In this document: positions 36,327-46,337 of the stretch, in pieces
How positions within the stretch are numbered: the first letter of the stretch is position 1
Layout: every line of letters begins with the position of its first letter
Source of the DNA: Paenibacillus sp. Soil750
GTDB lineage: Bacteria > Bacillota > Bacilli > Paenibacillales > NBRC-103111
Reading direction: 5' to 3'
Assembly: GCF_001428045.1 (NCBI RefSeq)
Contig: NZ_LMSD01000023.1
Span: 62,001 to 126,000, forward strand
DNA: 64,000 nucleotides
Notes under the pieces: generated by a model
Told to the model about the DNA's origin: nothing
What the model saw: the letters and a program-made list of their open reading frames with translations, nothing else
Databases searched by the model: none
Program-made: the position numbers and the translations under genes

Positions 36327-39300
36327 ATGGTAAAAAAGATGCAATTGAAAATAACGAGTATGGTTTTAGCCTTTTCAATGACAGCTGCTTTGCTCCAAGG
36401 TTTTGTTGCTCCGCTTGTTCCCTATGCAAGCGATAAAATGTCTGCTTTAGCTGCGGTATCTAATCCGGTTATCTCACAATTAAATCCGAGTGAAGACACC
36501 TATGTCAGAAATGGAGGGAATGCGAATACGAACTTTGGATCCTCTACAACACTAGGTGTAAAGAGTTTTGATGCAGATATTAATATTAACCGACAAGCTT
36601 TCATGAAATATGATTTAAGCTCTTTTGCAGGTGAGATTGGATCGGCCAAGTTAAAGATATATGCCATTGACACTGAGAATTCAACGATCGGCGTTCAATT
36701 GTTTGGCATGGAAGACGACGCATGGAAAGGAAACACGGTAACTTGGAATACCAAGCCGATTCCCGAACATTATATAACCAATATCAATGTTGGCAAAACA
36801 GCGAGCTGGTACGAAATTGATGTGACGGCATTTGTGAAGCGGCAGAAAGCGTTGGATCAGACAGCCAGCTTCGCGTTCTTAGAGCAAGCTGCACAAGGTC
36901 ATGCTGTGAACATCAATAGTTTGGAGAATACGGAGAACCGTCCATATTTGGAGATTTCTGCTGATCGAGTAAATGCAAGCGCTCCCACGTGGTCGTCTGG
37001 GGGATCCGTCAACATTTCTAATGTAAGCGCAACAGGCTTGCAATTGAACTGGTCGGCGGCTACAGACCCGGCAGGCGTGGCAAACTATACGATTTATCAA
37101 AACGGAAATGTCATCGGGATGGTTGGGGGATCGGCAACTTCGTACACGGTGACAGGATTGCAGGTCGGACAGAAGGTTACGTTCAAGGTTGAAGGCGGTA
37201 ATGCCCTGAATCAATGGAGTAACGACGGGCCCTATGTGACCGTAACGTTGCCCAACCCGAAACAGACGGTTATTTTGCCACTCGAGGACTCCTATGTCCG
37301 GGGCGGAGGGAACGCGAATGATAACTATGGAACAGCTGCGTTGCTAGGTGTGAAGAATTTTGATGCAGACGCCAATTTAAACCGGCAAACGTATATGAAG
37401 TATGATTTGAATTATTATGCCAGCGAGATTGGGTCGGCCAAATTAAAGATCTATGCCATTGATACCGAGAATTCGACAATTGGTGTCCAAGTATTTGGTA
37501 TGGAGGACGATTCATGGAAAGCAAACACGGTAACTTGGAATACGAAGCCAGCTATCGATACTTACATCGCCAATATAGATGTAGGCAAAACAGCGGGCTG
37601 GTATGAAATCGATGTAACAGCTTTTGTGAAAAGGCAAAAGGCGTTGGATCAGACAATCAGTTTCGCATTCTTGGAGCAAGCTGCACAAGGTCATGCTGTG
37701 CAAATTAACAGCATGGAAAACACGTTGAACCGGCCGTATCTGGAACTTTCCACAGATCGAGTAAATGCGAACGCTCCCAATTGGCCGTCCGGAGGAAGCC
37801 TCACCGTTTCGAATTCCAACGAAACGGGCTTGCAATTAAACTGGTCGGCTGCGGCGGACCCTGTTGGCGTAACTGGTTATAAAATCTATCAAAACGGAAT
37901 CCTCCTGGGGACGGTTGCCGGTACTGTAAGCTCTTATACGGTTACGGGGCTGCAAATCGATCAAAAGTACACGTTTAAGGTTGAGGCCGTGAACGGCTTG
38001 AATCAATGGAGCACGGATGGACCCTTTATTACAAAGATGTTGCCATCCACCAGTCTGGTACAGCTTCGTCCGGGCAATGTGTTTATTAATAATGAAGCTA
38101 TTCAGTTTAAGGTAATAACCACAAGACCAAACGTATACTGGGCAGTCTATGATTATCAAGGAGCTGCGGTTTCCGATGGGATCAGTCCGGTTGTACAGGG
38201 CGAGGCCGTTTTGACCGTTCCTTTTACAACGTTCGGTTATTTCACTTTACAAATTAAGGTCCAATCGAATATCAGCGATCCCATTTCCATCAAAACTCCG
38301 TTTGCCGTGCTTTCTCCCTTAGATCAATCGGGTCATGAGAATTCTCCGTTCGGGATGGCTACCCATCTGCACCGTATCCCGCCGGCAGATGCTGCTAATA
38401 TGATAAAAATGATGAAATATGCCGGAATTGATATGGTTAGGGACGGCAGAGAATGGAACAGTATTGAAAAGCAAAAGGGTTCATACATCTTTTCTCCTTC
38501 ACCTGATGATTACATGGCGAAGTTGAATGATGATCATTTTGATTTCACGTTTGTTTCCGGGTTCAATAACCCGTTTTACGATAACAATAGTACCCCCTAT
38601 ACCGATGCGGGCCGTGAAGGATTCGCCAATTATGTGAAAGCGTACGCGGATCGTTACGAGGGCCAGCTTGATGCCGTCGAGGTTTTCAACGAATTCAACG
38701 GAAGCTTCGGGGACAGAGGAAACGGTCCGGCAGATTCCAAACCGGAAAACTATTTTCCATTGTTGAAAAAAACGTATGAAACAGTCAAGGCTGCGCATCC
38801 TGACATGCCTGTCGTGGGCATGGTCATGGCTATCGACTTGAATTGGATGGAAAAAGTATTCCAGCTTGGGGGTATGCAATATTTGGATGTCATTTCCGTT
38901 CATCCATATGTATATCCGGGTGAACCTGAGCGGTTGGAAAGTCAAATTAAAGGCTTACAGGACTTGATTCGGACCTACAATAATGGGCAGCTGAAACCGA
39001 TCTGGATATCCGAGACAGGCTGGCCGACGCAACTGGACAGTCGCGGAGTGGATGAGCAGAAGCAGGCGGACTACCTGATTCGTGGTTACGTCGTTTCAAT
39101 CGCAAACGGTATTGATAAAATCATGTGGTATGATTTTATGAACGATGGTGTTCAGCTTAATTATAACGAAGATAATTTCGGCATTATCCGTAATCCGAAT
39201 GATAAACTGGGCGCTTACACGCCTAAGCCTGCCTACGCGGCTTATGCGACCATGTCAAGAGCACTTGGCGGTGCACAGTTCGTAAGTAAGGATTCCACGG

Positions 39301-41405
39301 ATACTGACATCCGAAGTTACGTTTTTGAAAAGGACGGTGAACAAATAAGAGCTTTGTGGGCAGTAGGTTCGTCGGTTCCGGCTGTTATTCATACCTCCAA
39401 CTCGATCCAAATCACGGATATGATGGGAAATACAGAAACTTACGTTCCCTATAATGGGAATGTGTATGTGACTTTAAACGATGAGCCGTTTTTTATAAAA
39501 GGGCATATCTCCGGAGTCGAAAAGGATTCCACGTTCTCCCTGCATGGAGATCCCGCTCGGGTCGGTGATCCGATCAAGCTGACATTGGAAACCAATAATA
39601 CAACATTTGCACCATACTCATTTAACTTGAAGGTTGAAGGCGAGTCATATCCGGTATTTGCCGAGGGTGGTCATAAGGTTACCCAAATGCTGACTGTCTC
39701 GAATATGAATGAACCCGGAAACCGCTTGGTTAAGGGTTTCTTGATGAAAGGGAATGACAAGATTGGCATGATAAGGAGCGCGGTTACAGCTCTCCAGTCC
39801 TATGAAGTCAAGGTTCGTCCCATTTTTGCCGACGTAAATACGATGAGCAAAACGCTTCAAATTCAGATCAACAATCTTTCTACGACCAAAGGATTACAAG
39901 TTAAAAAAGTTGAATGGAAGTTCGGTACGCAATCGGGAACGAAGGAATTACATGCTGTGGTTCAGTCCAGTTCCGCAGATGTATTTGATATTCCGCTTAC
40001 CGGTTACGGTCTAGGGGTAACCAATGCGCTTAAAGTCACGGTCTACTTTGATGAATTCGATCTGTTCACTTATGAAGGAACGGCTGAATTCAACCCCATT
40101 ATGCAAGGGACGGTAAACGTTGGCGGAGGGCTCGATCCAGAAACGGCAGCCGCTTCCTCCACAATCGACCTGTCCAAGGGTACGGTCAAGATGACGGGTT
40201 ATCAAGGCGCAAATGATTTAAGCGGGAAATTTTGGCTTAATTTCGATTCGAATCGTCTGTATATCACAGCAAGGGTCAAAGATAACACCATGTCTGCGCC
40301 CTTTACCGGAGCGGACGTCTATAAAAATGACAGCTTTCAATTCGCAATTTCGAACGGACTCCCGGGAGAGAGTCTCAGTTGGTATGAATACGGGATTTCC
40401 CAAACACCAAACGGTATGCAAATTTATCGCTGGATTACACCTCCGGGAGTAAGTAAAGGTTTGGTGACAAATGGCGATCTTGTCGTGACAAGAGATGAAA
40501 ATCAGCACGAGACAATTTACGAGTTGGCGCTTCCTTGGTCGGAATTAACGCCGATCAAAGCGGAAAGGAACGGGGTCATCAGCTTCTCTTTATTGGTTAA
40601 TGACAATGATGGTAACGGCAGGAAAGGTTGGATCGAGTGGGGAGGCGGGATCGGCGACGGCAAATTGTCCAATAAATTCCGTTCCATGCAGTGGATCGTA
40701 ACGGATAATACACCGCCGAGTACGGTTGCTGCTCTTGTCGGAACGAAGCATAACGATTGGTATGTATCTGATGTCAAAGTTAGCCTGAACGCTACGGATG
40801 CTCGGACCGGTGTGACAGAGTCCGTGTATAGTTTGAATGGCGGTGCCACATGGCAGCCATACACGCAGGAACTTAATTTTGCTGAAGATGGAGCACACAC
40901 GTTGTTATATCGCTCAACCGATGGTGTAGGAAATGTAGAGCAAGCCAAGTCGGTTACATTCAAGGTTGATCAGACTTCCCCGATTGTACAAATTTCCGGT
41001 GTTGGCACGTTTACAGTTGATCAGAACGTGAAGATAGCATGTGTGGCTGCGGATAGTGTGTCGGGCGTTGTGTACAGCAATTGCAACGGGCTATTAGTTG
41101 ATAGTCCTGCCTATATGCTGGGCGTGGGCACACACCAGGTATCAGCCTCTGCAGAGGATGCGGCAGGCCACATTACAATCGAAACATCCAGCTACACGAT
41201 TCAAGTGACAAAGGATAGCCTAAAGATATTAACGCAGCGCTTCGTAACCGGAGCAGGATCGAATGGAGTGATCAATTCGCTTGTCAAAAAGCTGGAACAT
41301 TCGCAGTATGGCGCTTATGTGAACGAGATATCGGCGCAAAAAGGAAAACGGATTCCGAACGAGTTGGCAGACATCCTAATTGAGTTTGCCCACGCGCTAG
41401 AATGA
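36327..41405 (+). CDS. Large secreted clan GH-A glycoside hydrolase with two DNRLRE-Fn3 units, CBM9-like, OmpL47 and FIMAH domains
   Basis: 1692 residues. Signal peptide about 1-36; DNRLRE-type domain about 50-215 and Fn3 about 220-310; a second copy of both at about 314-570 (264-residue period); Ig-like domain; TIM barrel about 660-1010 with acid/base Glu789 (VFNEFNG) and nucleophile Glu896 (WISETGW); Ig-like domains; CBM9-like about 1261-1450; OmpL47-like about 1460-1620; FIMAH about 1625-1692. GAGGTGAGTGA precedes the ATG. The C-terminal two-thirds match the protein at 1-3903. FIMAH domains are found at the ends of secreted, often surface-associated proteins. It probably starts breakdown of the polysaccharide whose fragments the importer at 32707-36227 takes up. 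Confidence 0.9.
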   Translation: MVKKMQLKITSMVLAFSMTAALLQGFVAPLVPYASDKMSALAAVSNPVISQLNPSEDTYVRNGGNANTNFGSSTTLGVKSFDADININRQAFMKYDLSSFAGEIGSAKLKIYAIDTENSTIGVQLFGMEDDAWKGNTVTWNTKPIPEHYITNINVGKTASWYEIDVTAFVKRQKALDQTASFAFLEQAAQGHAVNINSLENTENRPYLEISADRVNASAPTWSSGGSVNISNVSATGLQLNWSAATDPAGVANYTIYQNGNVIGMVGGSATSYTVTGLQVGQKVTFKVEGGNALNQWSNDGPYVTVTLPNPKQTVILPLEDSYVRGGGNANDNYGTAALLGVKNFDADANLNRQTYMKYDLNYYASEIGSAKLKIYAIDTENSTIGVQVFGMEDDSWKANTVTWNTKPAIDTYIANIDVGKTAGWYEIDVTAFVKRQKALDQTISFAFLEQAAQGHAVQINSMENTLNRPYLELSTDRVNANAPNWPSGGSLTVSNSNETGLQLNWSAAADPVGVTGYKIYQNGILLGTVAGTVSSYTVTGLQIDQKYTFKVEAVNGLNQWSTDGPFITKMLPSTSLVQLRPGNVFINNEAIQFKVITTRPNVYWAVYDYQGAAVSDGISPVVQGEAVLTVPFTTFGYFTLQIKVQSNISDPISIKTPFAVLSPLDQSGHENSPFGMATHLHRIPPADAANMIKMMKYAGIDMVRDGREWNSIEKQKGSYIFSPSPDDYMAKLNDDHFDFTFVSGFNNPFYDNNSTPYTDAGREGFANYVKAYADRYEGQLDAVEVFNEFNGSFGDRGNGPADSKPENYFPLLKKTYETVKAAHPDMPVVGMVMAIDLNWMEKVFQLGGMQYLDVISVHPYVYPGEPERLESQIKGLQDLIRTYNNGQLKPIWISETGWPTQLDSRGVDEQKQADYLIRGYVVSIANGIDKIMWYDFMNDGVQLNYNEDNFGIIRNPNDKLGAYTPKPAYAAYATMSRALGGAQFVSKDSTDTDIRSYVFEKDGEQIRALWAVGSSVPAVIHTSNSIQITDMMGNTETYVPYNGNVYVTLNDEPFFIKGHISGVEKDSTFSLHGDPARVGDPIKLTLETNNTTFAPYSFNLKVEGESYPVFAEGGHKVTQMLTVSNMNEPGNRLVKGFLMKGNDKIGMIRSAVTALQSYEVKVRPIFADVNTMSKTLQIQINNLSTTKGLQVKKVEWKFGTQSGTKELHAVVQSSSADVFDIPLTGYGLGVTNALKVTVYFDEFDLFTYEGTAEFNPIMQGTVNVGGGLDPETAAASSTIDLSKGTVKMTGYQGANDLSGKFWLNFDSNRLYITARVKDNTMSAPFTGADVYKNDSFQFAISNGLPGESLSWYEYGISQTPNGMQIYRWITPPGVSKGLVTNGDLVVTRDENQHETIYELALPWSELTPIKAERNGVISFSLLVNDNDGNGRKGWIEWGGGIGDGKLSNKFRSMQWIVTDNTPPSTVAALVGTKHNDWYVSDVKVSLNATDARTGVTESVYSLNGGATWQPYTQELNFAEDGAHTLLYRSTDGVGNVEQAKSVTFKVDQTSPIVQISGVGTFTVDQNVKIACVAADSVSGVVYSNCNGLLVDSPAYMLGVGTHQVSASAEDAAGHITIETSSYTIQVTKDSLKILTQRFVTGAGSNGVINSLVKKLEHSQYGAYVNEISAQKGKRIPNELADILIEFAHALE

Positions 41406-41411
41406 TGGCCT

Positions 41412-41449
41412 GCCCCGGATAGAAAGCAATTCTGCCCGGGGCTTTCCTT
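41412..41449 (+). terminator. Hairpin after the large glycosidase gene
   Basis: GCCCCGG (41412-41418) pairs with CCGGGGC (41436-41442), followed by a T-rich stretch, 7 bases after the stop. Confidence 0.65.
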
Positions 41450-41498
41450 ATACATGGCGATCCAAACTTTATTTCCAAATTGAATGGAGGGATTTTTT

Positions 41499-43392
41499 AT
41501 GTTTCTGAGGAAGATGGGGATTTTCTTGATGATTTGTCTTGTAGGCATCATCGGTTTACCGCTTAACCAAGCCAACGCCATCGATTCCGACTATTTTGGG
41601 GTGAATGACCCCTTGCAACGCTACACGACGGATTATACAACGGAAATCAATCAAATCGCCGATTCCCAAATTCAGTGGATCCGCATTTCCCCGGAATGGG
41701 GCAGGATTGAAACAGCCAAAGGCGTGTATGACACGGCCTACTTGAATCATTTGGATAATATGGTCAATCAATTGATCGCAAAGGGCGTCCATATTGTTTG
41801 GATTTTATGTTATACAGCACCTTGGGCTTCCTCCATGCCAGGGCTTCCTCCATGCCAGGGCTTCCTCCATGCCAGGGCTTCCTTCACCGGATATAGCTAG
41901 GTATAAACCAGCCAATTGGGCGGATTGGGAAAGCTACGTCAGTTTTATTACCACAAGGTATCAAGGGAAAATCAACAATTGGGAGGTATGGAATGAGCAG
42001 GACTCGTTAGGATTCTGGAAGAGCAGTATCGACGATTACAACACCCTTCTGCAGAAAGCTTATAACGGTGTCAAAGCGACAGACTCATCCAATACCGTAT
42101 TAATGGGGGGATTGGCTCTATCAAGTTATGGTCTCGGAACATGGTTCGATACGTTGATGAGCAAGGGGGCAGGTAACTATTTTGACATTATTAATTACCA
42201 TGCATACGGTTCATCACCGCTTCTGGTCAGCAAATATAACGGGATGATGGACATCGTAAATAAGTACAGTGCGACCTTGGGAAGCAAACCCATCTGGATA
42301 ACGGAAACCGGTTATTCTTCGATGGGAACTAATGAATACCAAAAAGCTGATTACGCGGATCAAGTGTACGTGATGAATAAACGATGGCCTAATGTCGCCA
42401 AAGTATTTTGGTATAATTATAGAGACACAGACACGAGCAATGTTAAAGAGGACAATTTCGGTCTGGTCGCTAAAAATTTATCACCGTTAAAGGCTTTGTA
42501 CCATTTTCAAGCGTTGAACGGTGCCGAAAGCTTCTTCGGCTCGCAAGTGGAAAGTGCGCTCACGTTATTTATGAACACGTCTCCGGCAGACAGCGGAGTA
42601 ACGAGCTATGGATCTTATATCCAGATTTCCCCCAATAAATACGCCTATTTTCGGTTGAGCGATCAATGGCTTTATGACACGAACGAGGGGCTCGATACAA
42701 CGGCAGCGATAGAAGTAACATATCTGGACAGCGGGTCCGGTTCATGGCAGCTTCAATACGATGGTCAAGGGGGAGCCTATACAACAATGGCTAAAGTATA
42801 TATAGGCAATACAGGCCAATGGAAAACCCAAACGTATACCCTGAACGACATTAAATTCGCCAATAGGCAAAATAGTTTTTCCGATTTTCGTATTTACGCG
42901 GATAACAATGGGATAAAATCCTTTAGCAGGGTAAAGGTGAAGAAACAAAGCAACCACGCGAAAGTCATATTGAAAAATGTCAACAACTACACGTTGGTGG
43001 AACAATTTCAATCGAGCGATCCAACCAAAGAACCATATACGACGGTGGAGACAATCGGCGGTGTGGAGGCGCGCAAAATATCAGGCGACAACAAATATTT
43101 CTATTTTCAGGTATCCGACGGATTCGCTCGAACAGGAGATACACAGTTGACGATCAAGATTTCGTATTATGATTCCGGAACCGACAACATATTGATCCAG
43201 TACAATGCGCTTACCGCTGTGTACAAACCATTGCAAATTGTTAAAACAGGAACTAATACGTGGAAGGAAGCTGCATTTACAATAACGGACGCGAATCTTA
43301 GAAACTTGCAGAATAATGCCAGCGATTTTCGGATCGGCAATTATTACGACGGAAGTGACGAGTACATTCGATCGGTGGAAGTAATAAAGTGA
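41499..43392 (+). pseudogene. Secreted GH39-like glycoside hydrolase, frame broken by a 17-bp tandem repeat
   Basis: The first part (from ATG 41499, seven bases after GGAGGG) encodes a signal peptide ending NQANA and the start of a TIM barrel (RISPEWGRIE, LIAKGVHIVWIL). It then runs out of frame at 41900. The remainder is open in another frame: SPDIARYKPANWADWESY, acid/base Glu in NWEVWNEQDS (codon 41995-41997), nucleophile Glu in WITETGYSS (codon 42304-42306), then two similar C-terminal beta-sandwich modules. Removing two of the three 17-bp units at 41824-41874 joins the frames as PWASSMPGLPSPDIARY. So the intact gene would code for about 620 residues, and the copy number of the repeat decides whether enzyme is made. 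Everything except the repeat looks functional. Confidence 0.85.
41824..41883 (+). repeat. Tandem repeat of 17 bp, three full units plus nine bases
   Basis: GGGCTTCCTCCATGCCA is present at 41824-41840, 41841-41857 and 41858-41874, followed by the first nine bases of a fourth unit. The units are identical. Because 17 is not a multiple of three, each unit gained or lost shifts the frame; one or four units keep the glycosidase in frame. Confidence 0.95.
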
Positions 43393-43421
43393 TTTTCATA
43401 GTAGCCTGTCTCAACAGAGAT

Positions 43422-43503
43422 TTAGCGCTCTCGCCCTTGCTGCTCCCGGTAATCGCGCGGCGACACACCCTTTGTGCGATGAAAGGAGTGGGAGAACGTA
43501 TGA
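43422..43503 (-). pseudogene. C-terminal fragment of an AraC-type regulator
   Basis: On the reverse strand this reads HTFSHSFHRTKGVSPRDYR, then a short tail and a stop at 43422-43424. This is the end of an AraC helix-turn-helix domain, like YFSRLFKKKIGMTPTEF elsewhere in the window. Nothing upstream continues it. Confidence 0.6.
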
Positions 43504-43625
43504 AGGATTCGCAGTTAGCAGAGATTCGGAATTTAAAGATCGGGTATATTTTTCAGAACTTCAACCGGCAGGTTGCGGAGCAGGCGAAGCGGGTTGTAAG
43601 GTTTCGGGATGGGAAATTACTGTAA
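43501..43625 (+). pseudogene. Fragment of a MacB/LolD-type ABC ATPase with internal deletion
   Basis: Reads EIRNLKIGYIFQNFN, the Q-loop region of LolD/MacB-type ATPases, joined at once to QAKRVVRFRDGKLL, the usual C-terminal end of the same proteins. The ABC signature, Walker B and H-loop that should lie between are missing. It abuts the regulator fragment, pointing to past rearrangement at this spot. Confidence 0.55.
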
Positions 43626-43650
43626 AAAGAAATGATATCCGCGGAAATAC

Positions 43651-43702
43651 AAAAGAGCAAAAAACAGCCAATTGCTTTAAAGGGCTATTTTTTGCTCTTT
43701 TT
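43651..43702. terminator. Bidirectional terminator before the reverse-strand binding-protein gene
   Basis: An AAAAGAGCAAAAAA arm pairs with TTTTTTGCTCTTTT, extended by GCC/GGC with one mismatch. It lies 16 bases beyond the reverse-strand stop. Confidence 0.85.
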
Positions 43703-43717
43703 CAGTTGCATAGAACC

Positions 43718-44698
43718 TTAATACTCATTCGCCATATCACTCTGTTTAATCTCCACAAAACCAGTGTCGACCCAAGTAGTTGGAGGTGCATTGCTAGACG
43801 CCGCGAGTAGTTGCTCGATAATTTTATCTCCCCATAGATGCTCATTCTCAGAAATCACAGCGTTGATTTGGCCATTTAATAAGGCTTCTTTGACATCAGG
43901 TGTCATACCGAATGTGATAGCGTAGCGTTTTAATCCTTGGGATTTCCAAACAAGGATTGCATTGGAACTGGAGATAATATCCAAAGGAACTAGTGCGTCA
44001 AAATGAGGATGCTCATTGATCATGGTTTCAAGGTCTGAAATAGCTTTCTCAGAATCACCGTTATGATATTTTTTTTCAAGAACTTGAATTTCCGTTTTTT
44101 GTTTTAAATATTGTTCTAAACCCTGAAGTCGTTGGCGTATTTGAAGGGAGTCCGCCATGCTTCCCTCGATCATGATCATTCCTCTGCCTTTAAGATACCG
44201 ATCTACCATTTGACCCATGAGTGTACCTTCTTGAAGGGGATCACTTCCGATAAAGGAGTAACGCTTACTGGCAGGTACATCTGACTCGAAACAAATAACT
44301 GGAATGCCCGCTTGCGTTGCTTTATTAATGATTGGCACCAGTGCAACAGGATCAATTGGATCAATGGCAATGCCGTTAACCTTTTGGGCAATGAGGGTTT
44401 CCATCATCCTCATCTGCTGTTCTATGTTAATTACATCAGGTGCTTTGACAATTAAATGAACGGGATATGGTTCAATCGCTTTCTCTATGGAATCAGTAAT
44501 CATTTCATAGAAGGGGTGTGTCATCGGATAAATGATACCAAATGTGAGTATATTTGTATGTTTGGTATTTGAGCTTGTTGAACCTGGCGAACTTGATGTC
44601 GAAAAAGATACTTCGGGACCGGAAGGTGATGACTCTTTACATCCCGTTAAACATATTAACATTACCGTTCCGAGTGTTATCCATTTAGTCATCCTCAT
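43718..44698 (-). CDS. Sugar-binding lipoprotein of the RbsB type, probable sensor partner of the adjacent kinase
   Basis: 326 residues. Lipobox LTGC near residue 19, then a type-I periplasmic binding fold (TFGIIYPMTHPFYEMITDSI, AIDPIDPVALVPIINKA). The start lies 14 bases inside the end of the response-regulator gene, so it is translated with it. It is co-transcribed with kinase and regulator and not with any permease, which suggests sensing rather than transport. In other Bacillota a binding protein of this type (XylFII) works with a LytS-type kinase; the same may hold here. Confidence 0.85.
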   Translation of the reverse strand: MRMTKWITLGTVMLICLTGCKESSPSGPEVSFSTSSSPGSTSSNTKHTNILTFGIIYPMTHPFYEMITDSIEKAIEPYPVHLIVKAPDVINIEQQMRMMETLIAQKVNGIAIDPIDPVALVPIINKATQAGIPVICFESDVPASKRYSFIGSDPLQEGTLMGQMVDRYLKGRGMIMIEGSMADSLQIRQRLQGLEQYLKQKTEIQVLEKKYHNGDSEKAISDLETMINEHPHFDALVPLDIISSSNAILVWKSQGLKRYAITFGMTPDVKEALLNGQINAVISENEHLWGDKIIEQLLAASSNAPPTTWVDTGFVEIKQSDMANEY

Positions 44699-46331
44699 GA
44701 AGAGAATCTCCCTTCGTACTATCGAGAACTTCACCTGCAGTCCCATTCTTTCTAAATTCTTTGGGGGTCATGCCGGTTAAGCGTTTGAATAAATTCGAAA
44801 AATAATGGGGGTCATTATAGCCCACCAAAAAGGCGATCTCATATGACTTCGCTGACGTGCTTTTGAGAAGGTCCATCGCTTTGCGAATGCGTACCTGGGT
44901 CAAAAACTCAATGAAGGTTTGCCCGGTTTCTTGGCTAAATACGCGACTCAAGTAATTAGGACTCAGATTGACATACTCGGCAGCGTCTTGCAACGAGAAG
45001 TTATCCCTCTCAAAATTCAATTGCATATAATCTTTGACTTTCGAAATCATATCGCTATATTTATCGTAAATACGAGAACGCCAGTTCCAGAACTGTTCGA
45101 TTAAATTGACTAAATAAGCACAGGTTTCTTCCCAACTCCGTATATTACCAATCATTTGTTGGAATTGATGAAGTGATTTCTCTGGTTCAGCAAGGTGTCG
45201 ATACATATCTTTATTGGAACGAAAGGCTTCAATCGTAACGTCATTCAAAATATAAAATCCGATAGAAGAGGAATGCCAATTAATATCGACTAATGCGGCA
45301 GCATATTCCGCGACAAAGGTTTCTAATTTCGTATGTGATCCGATTTTCAAAAAATCCATAAAAGCGCCACGATCCAAAAAGAGAGTCGGATCTAATGTTT
45401 CTGTCTTCATCTCACTTAGCACATTTCGATTTTGACGGGATAGCCTCCGCCAGTGAGCATCTTCCATGGCATCAAGAAAGGATAAATGTACATTCTGGAG
45501 GCGATCTTGCACACTGCCAATGCCAATGGAGATCGGCAGAGAGTGAGCTTCTTCGGAGATCTCTTTTTGTAAATCTTGAAATACTTGTAACTCAAGTTTC
45601 AAATTCTCTAAGGTATCGCTCTTAATGATCCAAACACTTTCAGAGCGGCTGCGTTGAAACATCAAATGCTCAAGATTCACCTTCAATCGGACACACTTGT
45701 CCAATAATAAGCGCTCATGTTCATACATTGCAATTAAGTCATTATGTTTATATGCCTCTGTCTCACGTAAATCCAGTACGGTTACTACATAATAATGAGC
45801 GATAATATTCAATTGAATAGAAGCACTATGATGCATCACCTCTGAGGTGGTCATGAAACCACTGCAGAGGTCATTTAATAACTTTTCTTGCGAAATGACA
45901 CTACGTTCATTTTCTTTATCTTTAAGTAGTTGGAGTTGTGTTTGTATGTAACGCTCCTTGTCTATTTCTTGACTGACTTTGTGGAGCACCTTCACCAGCT
46001 CAGTAGGGCTAATTGGTTTCAAACAGTATTCTTCTACCCCAATTTGCATCGCTGTTCTTGCATATTCAAACTCAGCATGGCCGCTAATAATGATGATTTT
46101 CATATCCGGAAACTGCTTGCTCATAATGCTGCTTAATTCCAGACCGTTCATGAAAGGCATAAGAATATCCGTAATTAAGATATCTGGTTGAACTCTTTCA
46201 ATAATAGGTAGTGCAACCTCGCCATCTGATGCATCGCCACAGTATATAAATCCTTCCTTCTCCCAATCAATACAATCACGAATAATCTCTCTAATTAATA
46301 TTTCATCGTCAACTAACAATATTTTTTTCAC
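44685..46331 (-). CDS. Two-component response regulator, AraC-type
   Basis: 548 residues: receiver domain with phospho-acceptor Asp55 (LITDILMPF), long middle domain, and AraC helix-turn-helix domain at about 430-535 (YLSRVFSQE, YFSNLFKRLTGMTPKEF). The start codon is GTG at 46331, just past the kinase stop, with GGGGATGATG upstream. Likely target: the divergent furanose-importer promoter and the inverted repeat at 48236-48285. Confidence 0.92.
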   Translation of the reverse strand: MKKILLVDDEILIREIIRDCIDWEKEGFIYCGDASDGEVALPIIERVQPDILITDILMPFMNGLELSSIMSKQFPDMKIIIISGHAEFEYARTAMQIGVEEYCLKPISPTELVKVLHKVSQEIDKERYIQTQLQLLKDKENERSVISQEKLLNDLCSGFMTTSEVMHHSASIQLNIIAHYYVVTVLDLRETEAYKHNDLIAMYEHERLLLDKCVRLKVNLEHLMFQRSRSESVWIIKSDTLENLKLELQVFQDLQKEISEEAHSLPISIGIGSVQDRLQNVHLSFLDAMEDAHWRRLSRQNRNVLSEMKTETLDPTLFLDRGAFMDFLKIGSHTKLETFVAEYAAALVDINWHSSSIGFYILNDVTIEAFRSNKDMYRHLAEPEKSLHQFQQMIGNIRSWEETCAYLVNLIEQFWNWRSRIYDKYSDMISKVKDYMQLNFERDNFSLQDAAEYVNLSPNYLSRVFSQETGQTFIEFLTQVRIRKAMDLLKSTSAKSYEIAFLVGYNDPHYFSNLFKRLTGMTPKEFRKNGTAGEVLDSTKGDSLHEDD

Positions 46332-46337
46332 GAAACA

